From the NCBI GenBank assembly GCA_010909165.1, contig VJWM01000134.1, positions 310,001 through 374,000 on the forward strand: 64,000 nucleotides of DNA, read 5' to 3'. Position 1 is the first letter of the stretch. The number at the start of each line of letters is the position of its first letter. Origin of the DNA: Anthoceros angustus (taxonomy: Eukaryota; Streptophyta; Anthocerotopsida; Anthocerotales; Anthocerotaceae). The position numbers and the translations under genes were made by a program. Below, one piece after another: positions 32,768 to 41,112 of this stretch. Below the pieces are notes generated by a model that had not been told where the DNA came from, did no database searches, and saw nothing but the letters and a program-made list of their open reading frames with translations.

Positions 32768-34952
32768 ATGACATGTAATACGCAGGTTAACGAAGGAAAA
32801 ATTTCGAACAACGTTATCGTTTCCTCCGCATGGGAAGGCAAACAGGAGACATTTCGAAACCACGATGCATGTCCAGCGGTGTCTGGCGGCGAGGTTGTTC
32901 CTCATGTCATGGGCACCGCTGCGATCAAGTGTTGTTTACGGGCATTTAGAAGAGTTTATTGCATTGGTCACAAAAGGTATGAGGAACTAAAGAGCAGGGT
33001 CATGCGGAATGCACCATGGGACAGTTTGAAGGCCAACCCCATACAGAAGACTGCCCACGCAGAGGGGGCCATCGCTTGGATGGACAATGCTTTTTTGAGC
33101 ATGGCAGAAAGGCTGCCGAACGTGGAGGTCTTCAATCTTCCCGACACATACACGAAGTTGGAGATATGGGCTCAGTACAAGAGACAATGCGACATATCGG
33201 GCGTCGTGTGTAACATATCGTGGTTTAAATTGTGGAAGCACTTTGGGTGAAGATCTGCGTCCAACAGTTTTCAACGTGCTCTCGTGGCGGCTTGAAAGCA
33301 ACTATACGGAATACCACCTCAAAGAGGATCAAGGTGCGCTTGAATCGCAATAAACTTTCCACTTCTAGATCGGTGAAATGGAAAGGGACCGTGTCGGCGC
33401 CGGTGGAGGATATTGAGCTGGGTGTATCTTTGGCGCGGCACAACATCCCTTACGTGGCGACCCCTTACTTTTGCGTAAGTGGGCTTTGGTGTGATGTACT
33501 TTCGGTACCGCGGTTCGTTAGGCCGGCGGCGGCGCCGCCCGCCCGCCCGCCCGCTGCGGTCGGTGCGGCCCGAACAAAATGTCTTCATGTAGAGGCGGCC
33601 ATCCTTTCTGTGGTCTTCGAAGAGCGGGGACAATATGTCAATGAAATTGGATCGGGTGTCTGTGCCGTGGCAGGTGGGTTCTAAAGACGGAAAAGTCCAA
33701 AATCTAATATCTGCATCCGATGTTGTTTGCAGGGAAGTACCAGCCGCCCTCGACAAGCATCGAGAGAGACTATATGCAGAGCGTTCAAAGATGGCGAAAC
33801 ACCGCAGCAAAAGCTACGTTGAACCACATAAGTATATGTTGCTCTCCATTGATGGCATGGACCAGAAGAAAACAGAAATACCCCATTTTTTGAGGTGGCC
33901 CAAGAACCTTGAAGAGGAAAGCCGAATTTCGAGTTCATGTTGTGGGGTGCTTGATACACAACTACACGCATAAAGCCGATTTTCCTCCATTACGCGAATC
34001 TTGAATGACGCAAATTTGACTATTGCGGTTATCCAAGATGTTATACATAGTTACAGGGGTCTTGCCCAAAGTTTTATACTTGCAGTTGGACAACACATGC
34101 CGGGAGAATAAGAACCAGCTATTATTTGCGTACTTAAATATGCTTGTGGACATGGGGACTTTCCAGAAAGTGAAGGTGGGGTTCCTACTAGTTGGGCACA
34201 CACATGATCAGATTGATCAGATGTTTTCGTGTTTCTCGAAAACATTGAAACACAAGGAAGCACACACATTGGATGAGTTGACTCATATTCTAGTTGGTGC
34301 GTACACTCCCGAATTGAAATTGTTGACGGAAGTTGCAGATTTCCGGACATATGTGTGGCCTATTCGGAGAGGGGAAGGTCGGCAAATGTATACTGCGGCG
34401 GTAAGGAGACTAAACAATTTATCGTTCCCATTCAAGATAACTCGGGAGGAAAAACAAGGCGGAGGGCTAGTCACGGTAATCCGCAGCAAGCAGTACTCGA
34501 CGTCGCCTCATTGGGAAACAGAATCAGGGTTAGAGTTCCTGAAATTCGTCCCTTTGGATGCCATTACTGCAGCACCGATGATGGCATTGCGGGCGAGGGA
34601 CAAGAAGGGCGCGGATCCGGTCTTAAGGCCAACTGAAGGAGTAGCTCATTTGAAAGCTGGGCTTTCTGCTTTGAGGCCGTATGTGACAGCAGTTGCGTAC
34701 AACTGGTGGGAAGCTTTCTGGAAGGACCAAGAGGAGATTGCTGTCATTGTGGAAAATAATATCGGGTTAGCCTTGCAGGAACCATGGAAATGGTATTCAG
34801 GCGATGTGGAAGTGACTTCACCTGCATGTTCTGACGAAGCATTGCTAGAGGAAGCTTTGATGAGGGACCTACCACAACGGGATATGTATTTGGGAGCATA
34901 CCAAAACCTAGGCCGACAACAAAGGGAAATGGCGCGTCGAATGGGGATGTAG
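32768..34952 (+). pseudogene. DUF7869-like, transposase-like gene (frameshifted)
   Basis: Three blocks in order on the plus strand. Block 1 (32768-33250): KCCLRAFRRVYCIG, then AIAWMDNAFLSMAERLPN and VFNLPDTYTKLEIWAQYK. Block 2 (about 33635-33970): LSIDGMDQKKTEIPHF, with FRVHVVGCLIHNYTH in the next frame. Block 3 (about 34020-34952): YLQLDNTCRENKNQ, then FLLVGHTHDQIDQMFSCFS and TLDELTHILVGAY. I recall this layout as that of DUF7869 proteins. The invariant Asp-rich blocks (DGMDQ, LDNTCRENKN, HTHDQID) look like an RNase H-fold metal site of the DDE kind, which is inference. Frame changes near 33921 and 34063 break the gene; 33250-33630 may hold an intron or further decay. It lies divergent to the ParB-like gene. 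Confidence 0.6.
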
Positions 34953-35983
34953 CAATCAAGAAAGGATGGTTCATCGCAACACCATGCCACACGGACACTC
35001 ACAATGCACCTTTTGGATAGGAGAGTAGCCGATGTCGGACTAGGTGCCCCACGTCCCCACTTTCGTCCATTGGTATAGAACCGAGCATACGGATCGTTTG
35101 AAGGCGGTATGTGGAAGAGTACATAGTACGAGGCGGATTCACCAACCGGTCATGAGCAGGAGTAAGAAAGGGCCCAAGGGTTTATATCCCAAAAATATGC
35201 AGGAGCTATATGTAAGCGAAGCAGTATCTTGTACGGATTTAACCTCACGTCACGGAAACACTTGTATGCCGTGGACAAAAAAGCTATCAGGGATAAGTTA
35301 AATGAATTGCGAGGATTTATAGAACCTGCCGCCGAGTGTATAGGGCAGGAAAGCTGTTGTACCCAAGACCCTACGCTTAGGGACTGCCATCTACGAGTCT
35401 GCTGCTGGCCCAGTTCTTCCTTCCCTGCTGCCCTAAGTGGAGCTTGAAGCTACAGGTTTGGATTCTGTCTCTCAATCAGAAATCCCCGGCTGTTGGCATC
35501 AGCCATCATAGCCTTACTTTTCTGTCTCATGAGGCCTTCTACCTCAATTGCATCGTTCTCAACATCATCTCCTTTTTCAACAATAAGAGTGGATCTATCA
35601 CGACCAAACCAATGCACGAGCAACCTCTCAAAGAGTTTAAAAAAGGCATCAGTCCTGACCAGCAGATAAAGCTAACTAGAGAGATCATGCAATCCGGCAG
35701 GGGCGTCCAGGCAGAGCAAATTTCCTCCCCCTCCCTCGCCCTGTTGTGGCAGCGTAGGTTCCTCTCTTTCAGAACACCCAATCCTGTCCAGCACAACCAA
35801 TACAATCAAACCGTCACAAACATTGAAAGGAAGATGGTTATAAGAACCCTGACAAGTGGACAGAAGTTCGTAACATACGAATAGCACAGGACACTGTCCT
35901 CCATTCGAACCGACAGCTGATTGCCCACCCAACTCCCACATGCAACATATCACCTCCTGAGCACCGCTGAACCTTTTCGTTTC
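34953..35983. other. Downstream of the DUF7869-like gene; 3' side of the KP-type PPR gene
   Basis: Short frames (near 35044-35330) may be a decayed tail of the element. From about 35450 the sequence is presumed 3' UTR and terminator side of the minus-strand PPR gene. No conserved product is recognised. Confidence 0.4.
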
Positions 35984-38900
35984 TCAGGGTCGACCCTTAC
36001 AACTGCAAGAGCCACCAGCAAATCGATGCACACGGTACCCATCCCTTACAACAATGTCTCTCCTTTCGATCCTTGACATGATTTCAGTGGAACTGTGGCA
36101 GTCACTGCACATGCGTAGATTCTTCGTTACCAGCAGAGTTGTCCCACTAGGAGTGTTCAGCAGACCATACGCAAGAGCTAGTTTTTCCGCATGCCCACAA
36201 AGCACATCTTCCTTTTCCTTCTCAGTCAGCGGCTTCAACACCAACTTCGTTTGAGGTTGGTGGCCACCTTCCTGCTTCAGACGTGCATTCATGCTCTCTA
36301 CCTTGACTCCAATATCATCTCTGTTTTCTCCCACCACAAATGTATGAACCTGCTTCTTCACCTCAATGCCTGCCACTGCAGGTTTCTTCTTAGCTCCTGC
36401 TACCATCCTCAGAGTTTCAATCCTCTCTACATCAGTACATCTGCCTGCATCTGCATAGGCATTAGCCATGAGAACATATGAGGACGCTCGCTGAGGGTCC
36501 AGTCTAACAAGACTTTCAAAACACCGAGACGCCCTCTCTATATCCCCGTGACTTTTGCAGGCATTCAGCAAAGATGTCAACCCCACAACATCTCTTTGGC
36601 TCTCACAAGATAATAGCATGTTCTCTGCCTCATCCAAGTGGCCTGCACGTCCAAGAAGATCTATCATGCAAGTGTAATGCTCAGTAGTGGGTTTGACGCC
36701 ATGCTGTTCAAACATGGAACCAAAGTGCTTGCGACCCTCATCCACCAGTCCTTCGTGACTGCATGCTGTTAAAAGGCAAGTGAAAGTAACAGCATCAGGC
36801 TGAATACCAGCGACAAGCATCTCCTCAAAACAAGCTAGTGCATTGTGACCTTCATCGCAAGCACCACACCCAGCTATCAGGGCATTCCATGTCACTACAT
36901 CTTTTGTGGCCAAGCTGTCAAAAACCCCTCGTGCACCTTCCAGTTCGCCACATTTAACATACATGTCCACCAGGCAGTTGCCCACCAGTAAGTCATCTAG
37001 CAGGCCTCTTTCCACAATCTGAGAGTGCAGCTGCCTGCCCTTCTGCAAGGCACCAGCGCTTGCACAGGCCTTCAGAAGGCAAGCAAAAGTAATATTGTCA
37101 GCCACAACCAGGCCCTCTTGCTCCATTTGTCCATACAGTACAAGTGCCTCTTGACCAAGCCCAATATTTGCATACCCAGCAATCAGGGCCGTCCATGTCA
37201 CCACATCCTTTGTGGCTAAGCTATCAAAAACCCCACGTGCATCTTCCAGTTCGCCAAATTTTGCATACATGTCCACCAAGGAGGTGCCCACCACTGCATC
37301 AACTAGCAGTCCTCTTTCCACAATCTGTGAATGCAGCTGCCTGCCCTTTTGCAAGGCACCAGCGCTTGCACAGGCCTTCAAAAGGCAAGCAAAAGTAAAC
37401 TGGTCAGCGACAGTCAAGCCCTCCTGCTCCATCCGTCCATACAGAACAAGCGCCTCTTGGCCGAATCCATTATTGGCATACCCAGCAATCAAGGTATTCC
37501 ATGTTACCACACTTTTTGTGGTCAACCTCTCAAAAACCCCGCATGCTTCTTCCAGTTCACCACATTTTACATACATGTCCACAAGGCAGTTGCCTACCAG
37601 TATGTCATCTAGCAGGCCTCTTTCCACGATCTGTGAGTGCAGCTGCCTGCCTTTCTGCCAAGCACCAGCGCTTGCACAGGCCTTAAGAAGGCAAGCAAAA
37701 GTAACATGGTCAGCCACAGTCAGTCCCTCCTGCTTCATTCGTCCATACAGAGCAAGCGCTTCTTGGCCGAACCCATGATTTGCATACCCGGCAATCAAGA
37801 CCGTCCATGTCACGACATTCTTTGTCGCCAAGCTTTCAAAAACACCACGAGCATCTTCCAGTTCGCCACATTTTGCATACATGTCAACCAGGCACGTGCC
37901 CACCAGAATGTCATGCAGCTGCCCTCTTTCCACAATCTGTGAGTGCAGCTGCCTGCCCTTCTGTAAGGCACCAGCGCTTGCACAGGCCTTCAGAAGGCAA
38001 GCAAAAGTAACATGGTCAGCCAAAACCAGGCCCTTTTGCTCCATCTGTCCATACAGAGCAAGTGCCTCTTGGCCGAACCCATGATTTGCATACCCAGCAA
38101 TCAGGGCATTCCATGTCACGACATTCTTTGTCGCCAAGCTTTCAAAAACACCACGAGCATCTTCCAGTTCGCCACATTTTGCATACATGTCAACCAGGCA
38201 CGTGCCCACCAGAATGTCATGCAGCTGCCCTCTTTCCACAATCTCTAAGTGCAACTGCCTGCCCTTCTGTAAGGCACCAGCGCTGCCACAGGCCTTCAGA
38301 AGGCAAGCAAAAGTGACATGGTCAGCCAAAACCAGGCCCTTTTGCTCCATCTGTCCATACAGAGCAAGTGCCTCTTGGCCGAACCCATGATTTGCATACC
38401 CAGCAATCAGGGCATTCCATGTCACCACATTTCTAGTGCCCAAGCTGTCAAAAATTCGCCGTGCCTCTTCCAGTTCGCCACACTTCGCATACATATCCAC
38501 CAGGCCAGTGCTAACAAACAAATCCGGAGAAATGCCACTTCGCAACAAATCAGAGTGGACTTCTCTGCCAGATTCCAAATCCGCTGCTAATGCACAAGCT
38601 TGAAGGGCAGCCACATAGACGTGAGCATCCGCCTTCACACCTGAGCCACGCACCTTAAGGTAGAGTTGTATGGCCTCTTTAGGTTGCCCATGTTTAATAT
38701 GTGCATTGATCATCGAAGACCACATGAAGGCATCTGGTTTGCCGACCCTGGTGAACACATCCATGGCCTCCTGTAGCCTCCCTCCACTTGCATACATGCG
38801 CAAGATATGGTTTCCTAGGTACGTATTTGACTCGTATCCAAGTTTGACACTAAGATCATGAACTCGTCGCCCCACCACCAGATCCTTCTTGGCTGCGCAT

Positions 38901-39493
38901 AGCCTTAGCACTGTATACAATAACGACAGAGAAATAGAACAGCCAGTGTGTGCCAGAAATTCCAGGGCTCCAACGGCCTCAGTAAGCTTCCCCTGCTGAC
39001 AAAACGTGGTCACGGATACAGCCGTTACGACGCCCATTTCTGATCCTGCACGCCTGCCAGGCTCAAAACTATCCGGAGGCCTCAACTTGGAAGGAGAGGC
39101 ACCATAACCCATCCGCATATCCAAAGAAACAAGTTGCTCATCGACCCAAGCTGGCTTGCACATGTTGTTTAACCAGAGGACCTCACTGGACCCCTTACGC
39201 CGGAAGTCGGGCGAATGGGAGCTCTTCTTAAGCCGCCTGTCATCCCACCACATGGTAGGGTCCAGAAAAAAATGCCGCCACAAGAGCTCCTGCTCTCGGT
39301 GACGGCCGTCGCCATCGCCAGCTACACATTTGCTCGGAAGTGCTGGGATCCTTAAACTGCTGCACCTGGAGGCCCGGTTGTTTGCCAGCGGTTGACACCC
39401 AAAAGTGAGCTCAGCCGGAGCTCCTCGTAGAGACTCTGTACACCCACCGATTTGTTGGATCCAAAACGGATCCGGTTGCCATACTGTAGTCAT
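35984..39493 (-). CDS. PPR-DYW protein with KP-type (GRP-ending) deaminase domain
   Basis: Probable organellar RNA-editing factor, 1169 residues in one exon. The open frame reaches 39646 but begins there with GTG; the first ATG is at 39493. Near the N-terminus is a PDF-like motif (MWWDDRRLKKSSHSPDF ... EVLWLNNMCKPAWV). Then follow PLS triplets, six of them nearly identical with a 306-base period, then P2, L2, S2, E1 and E2. In place of the PG box KxPGxSWIEV it has KKKPAVAGIEV. The deaminase has the HxE site HAEKLALAYG and the CxxC pair MCSDCH, and ends CSCKGRP instead of DYW. This variant is known from hornworts, lycophytes and ferns and has been shown to support U-to-C editing. An N-terminal transit peptide is plausible but not certain. 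Confidence 0.92.
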   Translation of the reverse strand: MTTVWQPDPFWIQQIGGCTESLRGAPAELTFGCQPLANNRASRCSSLRIPALPSKCVAGDGDGRHREQELLWRHFFLDPTMWWDDRRLKKSSHSPDFRRKGSSEVLWLNNMCKPAWVDEQLVSLDMRMGYGASPSKLRPPDSFEPGRRAGSEMGVVTAVSVTTFCQQGKLTEAVGALEFLAHTGCSISLSLLYTVLRLCAAKKDLVVGRRVHDLSVKLGYESNTYLGNHILRMYASGGRLQEAMDVFTRVGKPDAFMWSSMINAHIKHGQPKEAIQLYLKVRGSGVKADAHVYVAALQACALAADLESGREVHSDLLRSGISPDLFVSTGLVDMYAKCGELEEARRIFDSLGTRNVVTWNALIAGYANHGFGQEALALYGQMEQKGLVLADHVTFACLLKACGSAGALQKGRQLHLEIVERGQLHDILVGTCLVDMYAKCGELEDARGVFESLATKNVVTWNALIAGYANHGFGQEALALYGQMEQKGLVLADHVTFACLLKACASAGALQKGRQLHSQIVERGQLHDILVGTCLVDMYAKCGELEDARGVFESLATKNVVTWTVLIAGYANHGFGQEALALYGRMKQEGLTVADHVTFACLLKACASAGAWQKGRQLHSQIVERGLLDDILVGNCLVDMYVKCGELEEACGVFERLTTKSVVTWNTLIAGYANNGFGQEALVLYGRMEQEGLTVADQFTFACLLKACASAGALQKGRQLHSQIVERGLLVDAVVGTSLVDMYAKFGELEDARGVFDSLATKDVVTWTALIAGYANIGLGQEALVLYGQMEQEGLVVADNITFACLLKACASAGALQKGRQLHSQIVERGLLDDLLVGNCLVDMYVKCGELEGARGVFDSLATKDVVTWNALIAGCGACDEGHNALACFEEMLVAGIQPDAVTFTCLLTACSHEGLVDEGRKHFGSMFEQHGVKPTTEHYTCMIDLLGRAGHLDEAENMLLSCESQRDVVGLTSLLNACKSHGDIERASRCFESLVRLDPQRASSYVLMANAYADAGRCTDVERIETLRMVAGAKKKPAVAGIEVKKQVHTFVVGENRDDIGVKVESMNARLKQEGGHQPQTKLVLKPLTEKEKEDVLCGHAEKLALAYGLLNTPSGTTLLVTKNLRMCSDCHSSTEIMSRIERRDIVVRDGYRVHRFAGGSCSCKGRP
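36880..38480 (-). repeat. Tandem array of 306-base PLS-triplet repeats
   Basis: The S-motif marker CTTCCAGTTCGCCA (or close variants) recurs at 36937, 37243, 37549, 37855, 38161 and 38467, exactly 306 bases (102 codons) apart. Copies around 37855 and 38161 are nearly identical at the DNA level, so the array is recent or kept alike by gene conversion. Confidence 0.92.
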
Positions 39494-40329
39494 CTTGCAG
39501 CTTTGTGTCGGGAAGAACTTCAGGATCCACAGACCGGGGGAGCAACAGGCATACAAGCGAATGCAGGGTCCGCCAGTCTGCTTTGATGGACACAACGGGG
39601 CCTGAGAGGAGCAGCCAAAATGCCTCGTCGTGATTATGTCGACCACGCGATTGGGTAGCGTCCAGTTTAGAATTAACCACGCCCAGTTTGGAGTTGTAGA
39701 CCAGATACAACTTGTAGGTACAACTGTTCACAACCCATCTCCAACGCACTTCACGAATCACAATATCACCGGTGAGAAGTGATTGGGGTATGCTCGGCAC
39801 CTCTTGAAGAGAAATCCGCAGGAGATAAACATCGTGTCTTCACGACACTGGTTTGTGCTTTGAAAGACAGTCGGCAGGGGATAAGAATTGTGTTTCCTGC
39901 AAAACCGACGGTGATACTTCGAGAGTGTGCTTAAGGTGGTCCATTGTGGGCGTGCACAGCAAGCCCCTGCAAACTAAGGAGACACCCATGGTAGACACCC
40001 ATTCAATTGTGAAGCACGGCGACGTATACATGCAGCAGTCCATGCAGCAGCAAGTCTCTCGTGGTTATGGAGTTCATGTGTGCGTACACTGGCAACACTC
40101 CGTGCACTACTAGGCAGACTGTGGAGCGTTAGGTTCCACGAAAATACTTAACGCTGTGATGTGGTCTCCTGAAAACATCACCAGAAGCTATAGTCAGTAG
40201 AACAGGGTAAAAGAACACGGGAGCAACAGTTGTGCAAAAAATACGAGTCCATCACCCACGACATACCTGCTTCAAACATGATTTTGAAATCGAGAGGGTC
40301 CAAAAGTCACTGCAACCCTCAAAAGTCCT
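39494..40329. other. Intergenic between KP-type PPR and SDHAF4
   Basis: Presumed promoter/leader of the PPR gene and 3' region of SDHAF4, both on the minus strand. No gene is recognised. Confidence 0.45.
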
Positions 40330-40668
40330 TCAAAAGTCACTGCAACGCCCTCCCTTTTCCCAGTCTCCATAACGCGTAGGTTCAGGCCCTCTTGGACCTC
40401 CTACTTCGCCAGTCTCGGGGTTTCGAAATTCACCGTCTTCTTCATCACCTGCCTCCTCATTCGTCACCTCCTCCTCCCGCTCACCCACAGCGGACTGCGA
40501 TACAACCTCCTCGGATCTTACAGCCTCCTCCTCCAAAGCCTTCTCCGTATCGACGGACGAAGCAAACCCTCCCTTCACGCCTGAAAACACCGCAGGAGCA
40601 CCACGAGCTGCACAACGTGCTATAGCAGCATAACCGGACGCGATTCCCCTCCCCCGAGCGCTCAACAT
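40330..40668 (-). CDS. SDHAF4: Succinate dehydrogenase assembly factor 4-like (SDHAF4, DUF1674)
   Basis: Small mitochondrial protein of 112 residues. SDHAF4/Sdh8 binds the flavinylated SDHA subunit and helps assemble respiratory complex II. The conserved family tail is intact: [18 protein letters not shown] followed by KGGRCSDF at the extreme C-terminus. The N-terminus from ATG at 40668 ([20 protein letters not shown]) is Arg/Ala/Ser-rich and free of acids, a good mitochondrial presequence. The frame is open further up to 40764 but starts there with GTG, so I prefer 40668. A Glu-rich linker lies in between. No intron is needed. It is divergent to the PPR gene at 41113, with about 445 bases between the starts. 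Confidence 0.92.
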   Translation of the reverse strand: MLSARGRGIASGYAAIARCAARGAPAVFSGVKGGFASSVDTEKALEEEAVRSEEVVSQSAVGEREEEVTNEEAGDEEDGEFRNPETGEVGGPRGPEPTRYGDWEKGGRCSDF

Positions 40669-41112
40669 TCTGATTTGCTCCAGTCTCGCCCACACAGCGT
40701 CCTGCGACTTCGATGGATCAAGTGAGCTACCGATCCACCAGTTATTAGGGCTTACAAGTGTCACTCCTTACAGCGAGACCAAATTATCTTACAATACTCT
40801 CTCTAAATGGGATCCCTCTCTTATTTTCTCGCTCCTTCAAAGTATAAAGAGATAAATAGGACCTCTAGAGCCGCTCCCATGTGTTTAGTCCCCATTAGAG
40901 AGGGCCGATTGTATACGGGAAATGGAGACATAGAGACCCGACAGCCCACACCGTTCCGTCGGAGGAAGCAAGCCAACAATTGTGGGAGACGGGCATTTCT
41001 GCTGCAGGGGGGTTGAAGTGCGAGAGCCAGTTGCCTTTCATTCTTTGTGTTGTCATGCGTTTGCTGATCGTTTGATGAACAGGGCTCCACATTGGAGACA
41101 TGCAGCTGAACG
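40669..41112. promoter_or_regulatory. Divergent intergenic region of SDHAF4 and the second PLS-E+ PPR
   Basis: About 445 bases between two divergent starts; both promoters must lie here unless the PPR gene has upstream exons. No specific element is identified. Confidence 0.4.

Noticed and set aside
35444-35884. 146-codon plus frame downstream of the KP-type PPR gene
   Set aside because: No domain or conserved feature; lies in the presumed 3' UTR of the minus-strand gene.
39494-39646. Extended N-terminus of the KP-type PPR to 39646
   Set aside because: The codon there is GTG; ATG at 39493 is the first usable start.
40669-40764. Extended N-terminus of SDHAF4 to 40764
   Set aside because: The codon there is GTG; the ATG at 40668 gives a good mitochondrial presequence.
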